Origin: Burkholderiales bacterium
Lineage (GTDB): Bacteria > Pseudomonadota > Gammaproteobacteria > Burkholderiales > Burkholderiaceae_C
NCBI GenBank assembly: GCA_025358485.1
Contig: JANYJJ010000008.1
Span: forward strand, 1 to 64,000
Length of the DNA: 64,000 bases
Reading direction: 5' to 3'
In this document: in pieces, positions 26,284 through 36,000 of the stretch
Position numbering within the stretch: the first letter of the stretch is position 1
How the letters are laid out: every line of letters begins with the position of its first letter
Translations under genes and position numbers: made by a program
The notes under the pieces: model-generated
Told to the model about the DNA's origin: nothing
Databases searched by the model: none
What the model saw: only the letters and a program-made list of their open reading frames with translations

Positions 26284-28041
26284 TTGGAAACCGTAGGAGT
26301 CCCGCCAGCGGGCTGCTCAACGATGACCGCCGGTGCGGCAGTGGCTGCCAAGACCTTCGCCCGCGTCTTCAGCTCAGCCATCCGCGCCGCAGGCAGCCCA
26401 GGCGACCCGACCCAGGCATTCGCCAGCGCGTTTCTGGACGATGTGTTCAAGCAGATCGACACCAGCACGCCGATCAAGCAAACCGCATTTGACGACGAGG
26501 GCAGACTGAACTTGGGCATCGTGGATCCCAATGCCACAGCGGAGCAACAAGCGCAGCAGTTGGCCGCGCAGTTGCAACGCCAAGGTATGTCACCGGCGCA
26601 GGCCAACCTGATGGCGCAGCAAGCGCTGGGCAATGTGGTCAACGGTGTGGCGCAGTTGCCGCAGCCGCAGCAAGTGACCCCGACGGCGACCACCGGCAGT
26701 GGCACCACGGCGAGCACTGGCACGTCGGGTAGCACGGGCAGCGCGGCCACATCCGGCCCGCCATCCCAGGTGCCCAACCCACCACCCGATCTGGTTTGGA
26801 CTTCTGCCGACGGCCGCTCCGTTTATCCCTCGGCGAGTGTTCAACCTGTCGGCACACCGCGCCCCTTTGCGGGCGATCAACCCGGCTTTCCTGACCCCAG
26901 CGTGTTGCCCGCAGGCGCACAAGTCACCGCGCTTCGTGACGATGCAGGGCGCACGTTTTGGCGCGTGCTGGCCAGCGGTGTCGATTTGGTCGTGGCGGGA
27001 ACAGCTACCAACACCACTTCCACCAGCACAGACGACCCGTCGGTGATCCAACTTGAAACCGTGGTGATCACCGCACGGCGCATCCCGCGCGTCGAGTCCA
27101 CCGACGCACAGGGCAACACGCTGGTCACGCAGGGCAATGCCGCATCGGTGACCACGCTGATGGGCACCACGCTGGTGGCCACGCAGATGGGCGAGGGCTT
27201 GGCCTTGGGCGAAGCTGCCACCGTCGCCGCACGCGTGCTGGCTGGTTTGGCGCGCTTGGCTTCGCTGCCTGCTGCGGCGCTCGTGCTGCTGTTCACACCG
27301 ACCAATGCGACCGAGCAGTTTGTTGATTTGGCCCCGGGTGAGCGCTTCCGCACGCGTCCGGGTGATCTGTACGGCGAGCTGCAAATGCAAAGCGCAGACG
27401 GCCGCTGGTTAAGCATGCCGGGGCAGGTCAGGCTGGACCAAGTGCAAGGCCGCTCCATGCTTACCGACGAGGAGCGCGCACTCATCGGTGCGCCGCTGAC
27501 AACGCCAAGCGACCCAAGGCAAACACCGCCGCTGGTCACGCCGATTCCGGCAGACAGCGACCGCATGCCGCCGCTGCCGGGCTTGGAGATTCAAGAACCC
27601 ACCGGGCCGACAATCACGACCACGCCGGTTGATCCGCAGAACTGGCGCGACTTGATCCTCGACAAGCGAAACTCCGAGATTCTTGGCGACAACTTGCGGG
27701 CCGGCGGAATAGACAAACCGGCGGATGGGTACGAGGCGCATCACGTTGTGCCGAGCAGCGCGGGTGGGGCGAGGATGGACGCGCTGCGCGCCAAGTTGGA
27801 GTTGCTCGGAATCGATCTGAACAATCCGGCAAACGGCGTTTGGCTGCCAGGGCCGAATGCGTCAAGAGACGCAACCGAGGCTTATCACCGCACGCTAAAC
27901 AATACTGATTACAACAATGCGGTGGACGATGTTTTTGTGGGCATCTCCACCAAGGAAGAGGCATTGACTGCTCTGAGAGACATCGGCAACCAACTAAAGG
28001 ACGGGAGTTTCCCAGGTGTGCGTCCTCGTCCAAAACCTTAA
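26284..28041 (+). CDS. Orphan toxin module with AHH (HNH/Endo VII) nuclease tip
   Basis: This 585-aa frame has TTG 26284 or ATG 26323 as start. It opens with the shared leader (AAKTFARVFSSAIRAAGSP through DDVFKQI and QTAFDDEGRLNLGIVDP) and then departs from the other modules. A Gln/Ala region and a Thr/Gly/Ser linker follow, then a hydrophobic stretch near residues 285-345 and a Pro-rich linker. The C-terminus is an AHH nuclease: YEAHHVVPSSAGG, LELLGIDLNNPANGVWLPG and a final ALRDIGNQLKDG. AHH toxins belong to the HNH/Endo VII superfamily. The N-terminal delivery half is missing, so it is a displaced cassette. Confidence 0.78.
   Translation: METVGVPPAGCSTMTAGAAVAAKTFARVFSSAIRAAGSPGDPTQAFASAFLDDVFKQIDTSTPIKQTAFDDEGRLNLGIVDPNATAEQQAQQLAAQLQRQGMSPAQANLMAQQALGNVVNGVAQLPQPQQVTPTATTGSGTTASTGTSGSTGSAATSGPPSQVPNPPPDLVWTSADGRSVYPSASVQPVGTPRPFAGDQPGFPDPSVLPAGAQVTALRDDAGRTFWRVLASGVDLVVAGTATNTTSTSTDDPSVIQLETVVITARRIPRVESTDAQGNTLVTQGNAASVTTLMGTTLVATQMGEGLALGEAATVAARVLAGLARLASLPAAALVLLFTPTNATEQFVDLAPGERFRTRPGDLYGELQMQSADGRWLSMPGQVRLDQVQGRSMLTDEERALIGAPLTTPSDPRQTPPLVTPIPADSDRMPPLPGLEIQEPTGPTITTTPVDPQNWRDLILDKRNSEILGDNLRAGGIDKPADGYEAHHVVPSSAGGARMDALRAKLELLGIDLNNPANGVWLPGPNASRDATEAYHRTLNNTDYNNAVDDVFVGISTKEEALTALRDIGNQLKDGSFPGVRPRPKP
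26338..26530 (+). repeat. Toxin leader repeat, short copy before the AHH module
   Basis: Nearly identical to about 23325-23517 of the full-length toxin, with a small in-frame shortening after DDVFKQI. It is the only part the AHH module shares with the EndoNS_2-type toxins. Confidence 0.78.
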
Positions 28042-28059
28042 GGGTGTGAAAGTTGAACC

Positions 28060-28686
28060 ATGAAAATTTACGAGCTAAATGCAAGTTCCGACGAAAGATG
28101 GGTCTGGTTTTTTACGGTTGAAGGACCGCTTCGACCAGGTCACTTTAGCCAAACGCGAGCATTCTTTGAGATGCAACCTCGCATCCGCATTGACCGAAAT
28201 ACGGAAAAGAGTCCGCGCAGATCGAGCGCGATATTGGCTGATTACTCCTGTCTGGACACCGGATCACAGCCATGTTTCGGTGAACGGTCCAAACGTGCGC
28301 TGTGTCGGCAACTTGACGCTTCAGGGCAATGGCTGGCGCTGGAGTGCGCTGAAGCACCCTATTGGCTCTTCAACGTTACTCACTCTGTGGATGCGCTCGA
28401 CGAGTCCAAATCAGAATTGATAAGGTTCGACGACGGCCGAATCATGCGAATAGCGCAGTTCGCATTCCAGCCCGAACGGCTCAGAGGTCAACTGATTTTT
28501 CAGCTTCCCCAACGTCCGGGAGCCCCTAACCTCGTGACCCAAGACTTCGTCGATCTTGTTCACGAACATGGCCTGACAGGGTTTAGTTTTAGGCTGCTGT
28601 GGTCAGAAGAAAACGGCCCCGTTTCGTCGAAGTTGAAGGACTGGGAGCGCCCACGCATCACAGGCCTGGAGTCGCGCATAACTTGA
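28060..28686 (+). CDS. Imm11/DUF1629-like immunity protein for the AHH toxin
   Basis: This 208-aa protein follows the AHH toxin by 18 bp. The segments WLALECAEAPYWLFNVTHSVDAL, SELIRFDDGRIMRIAQFAF and GLTGFSFRLLWSE are in the style of the Imm11 (DUF1629) immunity family, which is often found beside HNH-type toxins. The order of conserved blocks is normal, so no frameshift is inferred even though the first 60 residues match less clearly. It probably binds and blocks the AHH nuclease in the cytoplasm. Confidence 0.68.
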   Translation: MKIYELNASSDERWVWFFTVEGPLRPGHFSQTRAFFEMQPRIRIDRNTEKSPRRSSAILADYSCLDTGSQPCFGERSKRALCRQLDASGQWLALECAEAPYWLFNVTHSVDALDESKSELIRFDDGRIMRIAQFAFQPERLRGQLIFQLPQRPGAPNLVTQDFVDLVHEHGLTGFSFRLLWSEENGPVSSKLKDWERPRITGLESRIT

Positions 28687-28744
28687 CGCGGCGCAGCCCG
28701 CTTCGCCGCAGCTTTCAGCGCGACTGAAGTCGCCGCTGACCGAC

Positions 28745-29710
28745 AAGACTTTCTCCCGCGTCTTCGGCTCAGCCATCCGCGCCGCAGGCAGCCCAGGCGA
28801 CCCGACCCAAGCATTCGCCAGCGCGTTCTTGGACGATGTGTTCAAGCAAATCGACCCACCAAAAATCAGTAGCCCGGTCACGCAAACAGCATTTGATGAT
28901 GAGGGCAGACTGAACTTGGGCATCGTGGACCCACCAGTCACCGAAACCCAGTCCCTCGAATTGACCGCTGACCCGCTGGTCGTGCAAGGCCGCTTCGTGC
29001 CCAACGCGCAGCATGACAGCGTGATGGCCGAGTTGAATGCCGAGTTCGACATCGACGCCGATGCGCCTGCGCCGCTGATGGATGACGGCTCCGATCCATC
29101 TGAGCGTGACCCCAATCTGATGCCTGTGGGCTGGGTCAATGACGTGGGGGCCAGCGCTGCAGCTTACGCACAACGCTTGGCCAGTCGGGTGGGCGGTGAG
29201 TTGGGCGATTTGTTCCAGCGCGCTGCACGCGCAGCAGGCGCGGTGTTGAGCTACGGCGACATTGCGCCGCTGGAAGCCGTCAAGGTCGACATTCGCAACT
29301 ACCTTGACGCCCGCTCCGCCGCGGGTGGGCTCAGTGAGGCTGAGATCATTCTGTTTGGCGTGCTGTACGCGGCCAATGAAACTTTGTTCCCCACCAACGC
29401 GGTGGACTTCGCAGGCACCATCGGCAAAGGCATCAAAGCGGCCGGGGCGTTGGTGGTGGCAGGGCGGGGTGCCGATGTGCTGGTCGCCACCACCCGGGCC
29501 GTCAACATCGAGCAAGCGGTGGCCCGTCAGGTGCAAGCGGTCGAACAGGCCGCCAAGGCGCGGGGCCTGGAAGTCATCCGCGAAGTACCTGGTGTCAAAG
29601 GCGCGTGGAACGACGGTTTGAACACCTCACTCAAGCCCGGCGCGGTCTATCTTCTGGACAATGGGCACGCCTACATGACCGATGCGCTGGGGCGGGTGTC
29701 AAAGGCGGAA
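28745..29710 (+). repeat. Toxin leader repeat, copy in orphan module 3
   Basis: Nearly identical to 23328-24294. Known small differences change KTFARVFSS to KTFSRVFGS and AGGIGKG to AGTIGKG in the encoded protein. Confidence 0.8.
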
Positions 29711-30052
29711 GGTTTGCTGGACGTGACAAAGATGGACCGCAACGCCTATCAACAGCTGATGGCTGGGAAGGTCGGCGGTGAAGGTTACGAGGGCGGGCAT
29801 TTGATCGCCACGCTGTTTGGCGGTGCGGGCGAGAAGATCAACCTGATCCCTCAGTTGGCGGCGGTGAACAGAGGTGAGTTCAGGGTGCTTGAGAAAGAGT
29901 GGGCCGATGCGATTCGGGCGGGCAAGGAAGTGAAGGTGGAGGTGAGTCCGATTTACTTGGGGAGCAGCAAGGTGCCTGATACCGTTGTTGCTCGTTGGTG
30001 GGTAAACGGCGTCCCCGAGCAACGAATTTTTCCAAATAAACCTGGGGGCTGA
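28829..30052 (+). CDS. Orphan toxin module 3 (EndoNS_2-type tip)
   Basis: The 407-aa frame from TTG 28829 is the longest displaced copy of the main toxin. The frame is open from 28682, and homology to the full-length gene begins at about 28742 (KTFSRVFGSAIRAAGSP). It repeats about 970 bp of that gene almost exactly, then has a nuclease tip with YEGGHLIATLFGG and INLIPQ that ends VPDTVVARWWVNG..NKPGG. No ATG or clear ribosome binding site precedes it, so expression is doubtful unless it recombines back onto the full-length N-terminus. Confidence 0.7.
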   Translation: MDDVFKQIDPPKISSPVTQTAFDDEGRLNLGIVDPPVTETQSLELTADPLVVQGRFVPNAQHDSVMAELNAEFDIDADAPAPLMDDGSDPSERDPNLMPVGWVNDVGASAAAYAQRLASRVGGELGDLFQRAARAAGAVLSYGDIAPLEAVKVDIRNYLDARSAAGGLSEAEIILFGVLYAANETLFPTNAVDFAGTIGKGIKAAGALVVAGRGADVLVATTRAVNIEQAVARQVQAVEQAAKARGLEVIREVPGVKGAWNDGLNTSLKPGAVYLLDNGHAYMTDALGRVSKAEGLLDVTKMDRNAYQQLMAGKVGGEGYEGGHLIATLFGGAGEKINLIPQLAAVNRGEFRVLEKEWADAIRAGKEVKVEVSPIYLGSSKVPDTVVARWWVNGVPEQRIFPNKPGG

Positions 30053-30053
30053 G

Positions 30054-30413
30054 ATGAATTTCGCAAAGCTAGACGATGCGACGACGGCAGTCATCACGGC
30101 CATCGTGAATGCGTTCGATTCGACCAAATGGAATCGCATTCGCCATGAAGCTCGATGGACTCCTTCTGGTGATGTTGGGGCAGATGACTATTGGATCGAA
30201 GTTCACTCAGGGCCAAGTACCAAAGTTTTGCCGGAAATTGGCCCGTCTTTGTTGGTGTCAAAAAGTTCAAAGCTGCACTGGCAACTCACCCAAGACCTGG
30301 GCCAACCCCGTTGGTACAAGATGATCGTCACCGTCGAGCGCAGTGGCAAGTTCACGGTCGACTTTGAATACAAAGACGACTATCAAGAAGGCGACATCAT
30401 CAAGCGCGGCTGA
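30054..30413 (+). CDS. YezG-like immunity protein 3
   Basis: This 119-aa partner of toxin module 3 has the shared C-terminal half (HWQLTQDLGQPRWYKMIV, VERSGKFTVDFEYKDDYQ) and a unique N-terminal half (MNFAKLDDATTAVITAIV). The toxin stop and the ATG are separated by one base, as at immunity 1. The ribosome binding site is the G-run of the toxin's terminal Gly codons. Confidence 0.75.
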   Translation: MNFAKLDDATTAVITAIVNAFDSTKWNRIRHEARWTPSGDVGADDYWIEVHSGPSTKVLPEIGPSLLVSKSSKLHWQLTQDLGQPRWYKMIVTVERSGKFTVDFEYKDDYQEGDIIKRG

Positions 30414-30486
30414 TTGCCAACGTGCATTGGTTGTGAGCCATCGACGCTGATTTAGAAACGCAGGAAACGCCGTCAGGGGCCCGGGA

Positions 30487-30621
30487 ATGCAAGCCGCCTT
30501 CTACGACGAAGGCCTATTGAAACAGGGCATCGTCAGCTCGAACGCATTGCCCCAGCAGCCTGCTGCCCACTTGGCCAATCACCCGCAGCGACAAGGCATG
30601 CTGCCTGCGAAGGTGGCTTGA
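30487..30621 (+). pseudogene. Decayed fragment of a fourth toxin cassette
   Basis: Reading from ATG 30487 gives 44 residues (QAAFYDEGLLKQGIV, then HPQRQGMLPA) that align with the start of the AHH module (QTAFDDEGRLNLGIV, then LQRQGMSPA) before a TGA at 30619. The 50 bases before it also resemble the spacer before the AHH module at 26268-26318. This is most simply a worn-out cassette left by earlier recombination. Confidence 0.6.
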
Positions 30622-30692
30622 AGCCACGTCTGACCAGCTCAGGCGTCGCCAGAGCGTGATGCCGATGCCAGCGCGGGACTTGCGCAAAGGCT

Positions 30693-31526
30693 CTACCGCA
30701 AGTCCGCAGCCCATGTTTCGATCAACGCCTTCCCGCCTTCAAAATGCATACCGTCCTCTTTGCCAAACGCCGCGCCCCAATACCAACCGTGGCGGTTGAA
30801 GATGGGCGCGATGAGGGTCAGGCCGTACTGCACTTTGCCGTCGCCGTAAGTGTCGAGTTCGCCGTTCAGGGTGAGGTCAATGGCGGTGCCGAAGGAGTGG
30901 TTGGAGATGGCGCTGCTCGAGCCGCGTTGCAGGCGGCAGCACAGCATGCCTGCGCTGCCCAGGGCGGTGTGAATGTCGGCATGCGCTGCGGCGATGTCGC
31001 GCATCACGGCTTTGAGGCTCAGCACGGCTGGCAGCAAACCGGTCACGCGGAAGGGGCCAACGGTGTCGAGCACCAAGTTGCGGCGCAGCTTGGGGTTGGT
31101 GGGCGTTTGGCACAGGCTGGAGTAGTTTTGAGCTGTCAATGGGTGCCCCAACTTTTGAAGCATGAAGGCGTTGCCGGGCGACACCAGTCCTTGGTTGATG
31201 ATGTTGGGAGCGGGCAAAGGCACAGGCCGCGTCACCGATCCAGCGGCGGTGTCGGTGGGCGCTGGCGCTTGTGTGGAGCTGCCGGTGAAGGCGGAACTGA
31301 GGTGCCGCCACGTGGTACCGCCGGGGTCAATCTTCCCGTCGGGCGTGCGCATGAAGGCGGCTTGAAACGCGACGATGGCCGCGATGGTGTTGGCATCACA
31401 AACGCCGGTGGCCGCGACCAAGTGCGTTTGACCACGTGCCAGCAAAACTTGTTGAACCAACAACACGTCGGGCGGGTGGTTCACGCCAGCGCGACCCACG
31501 GATGCTGAAATTTCTGCTGCGGGCAT
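30693..31526 (-). CDS. Peptidoglycan-binding M15-family peptidase
   Basis: This 277-aa protein starts at ATG 31526 behind GGGAG. The N-terminal half (VGRAGVNHPPDVLLVQQVL and CDANTIAAIVAFQAAF) is a peptidoglycan-binding-like helical domain. The C-terminal half is a VanY/M15-type metallopeptidase with Zn ligands in SNHSFGTAIDLTLNG and DGMHFEGG, and GWYWGAAFG between them. It should cut peptide cross-links of peptidoglycan. No signal peptide was found, so it may be delivered by a secretion system or a phage-like route. It faces the toxin array from the opposite strand. Confidence 0.82.
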   Translation of the reverse strand: MPAAEISASVGRAGVNHPPDVLLVQQVLLARGQTHLVAATGVCDANTIAAIVAFQAAFMRTPDGKIDPGGTTWRHLSSAFTGSSTQAPAPTDTAAGSVTRPVPLPAPNIINQGLVSPGNAFMLQKLGHPLTAQNYSSLCQTPTNPKLRRNLVLDTVGPFRVTGLLPAVLSLKAVMRDIAAAHADIHTALGSAGMLCCRLQRGSSSAISNHSFGTAIDLTLNGELDTYGDGKVQYGLTLIAPIFNRHGWYWGAAFGKEDGMHFEGGKALIETWAADLR

Positions 31527-31634
31527 GCTGATCTCCCGTGGTTTTTGAGGGCACTTGCACAAGGTCAAGCGTCGATTTGCGTCGCAATTTATTCCTTGCG
31601 TGCCAGCGCCGCCACCCCTAGAAGCGCTTGCCAC

Positions 31635-33059
31635 TCAAAACATGCCAACGCCCCAACCCCCGGCCAAAGCGCGGTACACGCCGACCAAACTGGTGGCTGC
31701 CTGAGTCTGTGCAGCGGCCAATCGGTCTTGTGCGGCCAGCAGCTCACGTTCGGCGTCGAGAACCGCAAAAAAGTCACTCACACCAGCTGCAAATCGCGCG
31801 CGGGCTATTTGTGCGGCGCGGCTCGCGGCTGTGGCGGCTGTGAACAAGTTGTCGGTCTGCAACTGACTTCGGCTGTAGGTGGCCAGTGCGCCTTCTGTGT
31901 CTTCCAAGGCTGTGAGAACCGCTTTGTCGAAGATTGCTTGAGCCGCTTCAATGCGCGCTGCGGCCGAACCCAGTTGCGCTTGTCGCTGGCCGTTGTCGAT
32001 CAAGGTCCACAACATGGACGCGCCGAGATTGAATACGAAAGCGCTGGGCTCAAACACATCGGCGAGGCGACCGGCGTTCAGGCCCATCGTGCCTGCCAAC
32101 GTGAGCTTGGGGAAGAGGGCGCTGCGTGCCACGCCCCACTGCGCTTGGGTGGCCAAAAGCTGCTGTTCGGCAGCGGCCACATCGGGGCGGCGTTGCAGCA
32201 GATTCTGCGGGTTGCCGATTTGCGCCAGGGCGGTGGCCGGCAAGGCGGGCAAGGGTTTGGATTCTGTCAGGCCCGGCGGCAAAGCTTGCGGCGCCACGCC
32301 GGTGAGCGTGGCCAAGCGCAGCAGCGTGCGCACTTTGACGGCATCAAGCGCAGGTAGCGCAGCGGCGGTGGCGGCCACCAGGGCATGGGCGCGTTCGGTG
32401 TCCAGCGCGGTGCCGCGCCCAACGCTCAAGCGCGCATCAACAATCTTCAACGCCGCCGTTTGGGTTTGCAAAGCGGCTGAGGCCACACGAAGCTGTTCTT
32501 GCGCTCCGCGCAGCTCAAAATAAGTGCGCGCCACTTCGGCCGCCACGCTGACTTGCACGGCCCGCTGCTCCGCTTGGCTGGACAGCACCAAAGCCCGCGC
32601 GGCGCGTTGTTCGTTGCTGACACGGCCGAACAAATCCGGCTCCCAAGACCCTTGCAAACCGGTGTTCAAGTTGTTGGCGCCAGTGCTGGTACCGCTTCCG
32701 TCACCGGTGCGGCTGCGTGAAATGCCCGCGCCGACGCCTAGCGTGGGGCGGCCCAAGCCGTCGGTGCCGCCCGCCAGTGCGCGCGCTTCATTCACACGTG
32801 CCACCGCAACACGCAGGTCGGTGTTTTGCTTCAGGGCCAGGTCAACCGAACTGTTCAAAGCGCTGTCGTTGAAGAGCTGCCAGAACTGCGCGATCGGCTC
32901 AGGGGTGCTGCTGGGGCCGTTCACAAATTGACCAGCCGCTGACTTCGAAACCGCCACCGACGGTGGCGCGGCAGGCCCCCAAACAGCGCATGCTGACAAC
33001 ATCAAGCCAGCGGCGGCGCTGGCGGCGACGGCCGCGGCGGTGCGAATCGAATTTTTCAT
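31635..33059 (-). CDS. RND efflux outer-membrane lipoprotein (NodT/OprM family)
   Basis: This 474-aa outer-membrane factor forms the exit duct of the tripartite pump. A lipoprotein signal ends in LMLSAC. Two repeated OEP halves follow, with LKQNTDLRVAVARVNEARA and the second half QRRPDVAAAEQQLLATQAQ. The start overlaps the RND gene stop as ATGA, making it the third gene of the MFP-RND-OMF operon. Confidence 0.93.
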   Translation of the reverse strand: MKNSIRTAAAVAASAAAGLMLSACAVWGPAAPPSVAVSKSAAGQFVNGPSSTPEPIAQFWQLFNDSALNSSVDLALKQNTDLRVAVARVNEARALAGGTDGLGRPTLGVGAGISRSRTGDGSGTSTGANNLNTGLQGSWEPDLFGRVSNEQRAARALVLSSQAEQRAVQVSVAAEVARTYFELRGAQEQLRVASAALQTQTAALKIVDARLSVGRGTALDTERAHALVAATAAALPALDAVKVRTLLRLATLTGVAPQALPPGLTESKPLPALPATALAQIGNPQNLLQRRPDVAAAEQQLLATQAQWGVARSALFPKLTLAGTMGLNAGRLADVFEPSAFVFNLGASMLWTLIDNGQRQAQLGSAAARIEAAQAIFDKAVLTALEDTEGALATYSRSQLQTDNLFTAATAASRAAQIARARFAAGVSDFFAVLDAERELLAAQDRLAAAQTQAATSLVGVYRALAGGWGVGMF

Positions 33060-36000
33060 TTCGATGCCTCCTGACCCAACGCCGCATCAGTGGGCGGATG
33101 AGCCGATGCGTCCACCTGCGCGCGAACTTGCGCAGCATGCGCGCGACGTTTTTCTGTGCCCTTGCGCAGCAGGGCATAAAAAACCGGCGTCAAAAAGATG
33201 CCAAACAAGGTGACGCCCAACATGCCGCTGAACACGGCAATGCCCATGGCACGGCGCATTTCACTGCCCGCGCCGCCGCCCACGATCAGCGGCACCACGC
33301 CGGCGCAAAACGCAATGCTGGTCATCAAAATGGGGCGCAGGCGCAAACGGCAGGCTTCAATCACGGCGTCACTCACGGTGCGGCCTTGCGACTCCAACTC
33401 TTTCGCAAACTCGACGATCAAAATGGCGTTTTTGCAGGCCAAGCCCACCAACACCACCAGCGCAACTTGGGTGAAGATATTCAAGTCTCCAGGCTGCATG
33501 AAGGGCGGCAAGCTGGACATCCACACCCCAAACAGCGCCGACAAGACGCCCATGGGCACGATCATGATGATGGCCAGCGGCAGCGTCCAGCTTTCATACT
33601 GCGCCGCCAACACCAGCACCACCAACACCACGCTCAAGGCCAGTACCGCAGCCAAGGTGGGCACCTTGAGGTGGGTGCCAGGAATGCCGACGTCGCGGGT
33701 CAGGCGGTCTTGGTAGCTCAGGTCAGTCCACTCGTAAGCCATGCCGCGCGGCAGCCGTTTGAGCAGCGCTTCGATCTCACCTTCGGCTTGGCCACTGGAA
33801 AAACCGGGCGCGGCCGCACCGTTGATGTCGGCTGACGGGAAACCGTTGTAGCGCGTGACGCGCGTGGGGCCGAAGGTGGGGTCGACTTGCATCAAGGCCG
33901 ACAAAGGCACCATCTCGCCCTTGTTGTTGCGGGCCTTCAATTGCGTGATGGCCTGTGCGTCGGCGCGAAACGGCGCATCTGCTTGCACGATGACTTGATA
34001 GGTTTTGCCAAACTGCGTGAAGTCATTGACGTACAAAGACCCCAGGTTAATTTGCAAGGTGTTGTAGATGTCGCCCAAACCCACGCCCATTTGTTTGGCA
34101 CGGGTGCGGTCCACATTGGCTTGCAGTTGCGGCACATTGATGTCGTAGGTTGAAAACGGCGTGCCTATAGTGGACTTGGGGTTGCCGTAAACCTGGCCCA
34201 GCGTCCCCCACACCGCGCCGAACAATGCTTGTTCGCCCTGGCCGCTGCGGTCTTGCACTTGAACCTTGAAGCCGCCTGCCGCGCCCAAACCATCTACCGC
34301 AGGGGGCGGCACCACAAACATGCGTGCGCCTTGAATTTGTTGGATGGCTGCGTTAACTTGACCGAGGATGGCGAATTTGCTTTTGTCGGGCGATGTGCGT
34401 TTGTCAAATGATTCCAAGCCAAAGAAGACGATGCCCTCGTTGGGGGCCGCCGAGAAGCCAGCAATGCTCAGGCCGGGAAAGGCCACTGAATCGACAATGC
34501 CCGGCACCTTGAGCGCGATGGCGCTCATCTCGCGGATGACGGCTTCGGTGCGGTCCAGCGATGCCCCCGCAGGCAACTGTGCAATACCGACCAAATACTG
34601 TTTGTCCGGCGCGGGCACAAAGCCACTGGGCGTGCGCGCAAACAAAAACAGCGTGGCTGCGAGCAATGCCGCGTAGACCAACAAAGCGATCGACTTGCGC
34701 TGCAACACGCCGCCCACACCGCGCCCGTAAGCGTTGCTGCCGCGCTTGAAAACGCGGTTGAACCAGGCAAAAAATCGACCCAAAACGGCGTCCATCATGC
34801 GCGTGACTTTGTCTTTCGGTGCGTCATGAGGCCGCAACAAAATGGCCGCCAATGCAGGCGACAAGGTCAAAGAGTTGAATGCTGAAATGACAGTCGAAAT
34901 GGCGATGGTCACCGCGAACTGTTTGTAAAACTGGCCCGACAAACCGGGCACAAATGCCAGCGGTACAAACACCGCGCACAACACCAAGGCAATGGCAACG
35001 ATGGGCCCTGACACTTCGCGCATGGCTTGCACAGTGGCGTCGTGTGGCGTCAGGCCGCGTTCGATGTTGCGTTCTACGTTTTCCACCACCACGATGGCAT
35101 CGTCCACCACGATGCCTATGGCCAGCACCAAACCAAACAATGTCAGTGTGTTGATCGAAAAACCCAAAGCCAGCAGCGCCGCAAACGTGCCCACGATGGA
35201 CACCGGCACCGCCAACAGTGGGATCACTGACGCGCGCCATGTCTGCAAAAACACGATCACCACCAGCACCACCAGCAGCACCGCCTCAATCAGCGTGGCC
35301 ACCACCTTTTCGATGCTGGTTTGCACAAAGCGCGTCGGGTCGTAAACGATGGCGTAGTCGACCCCGGGAGGGAAATTGGGTTTCAGCCTGTCCATGCTGG
35401 CGCGAACGCTGTTCGACAACGCCAACGCGTTGCTGCCGGGGGCCTGGAACACTGCAATCGCGGCGGCTTCTTTGTTGTTTAACAAGCTGCGCAGCGAATA
35501 GGTGTTGGCGCTGAGCTCAACACGGCCAATGTCCTTCACCCGCACCAGCGCGCCAGTGGCAGTGTCGGCACGAACGATGATGTCAGCGAACTGGTCTTGC
35601 GTTACCAGGCGGCCTTGGGTGTTGATGGCCAACTCAAATTCAACGCCTTTGGCGGCAGGCGCAGCGCCCACCACGCCCGCCGCGACCTGCGCGTTTTGCT
35701 CGCGAACGGCACCCACCACATCACCGGCGGTGAGGTTGCGCGCCGCCAACTTGCCGGGGTCCAGCCAGATGCGCATGGCGTAGTCACCGCCTCCAAACAT
35801 CAACACACTGCCCATGCCAGGCAGCCGCAACAAGTCGTCGCGCACGTTGAGCTGGCCGTAGTTGCGCAAATACAGCGCATCGCGGCTGTTGTCAGGGCTA
35901 ACCAAGTGCACCACCATGGTCAGGTTAGACGCTTGCTTTTCGGTGGTCACACCGATTTGGCGCACGATCTCGGGCAAACGAGGCAAGGCGCGGTTGACGC

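Noticed and set aside
28079-28420. Frameshift in the Imm11-like immunity gene
   Set aside because: An overlapping frame is open, but the annotated frame keeps the expected order of family-like blocks from about residue 60 to the end, so a shift is not needed.
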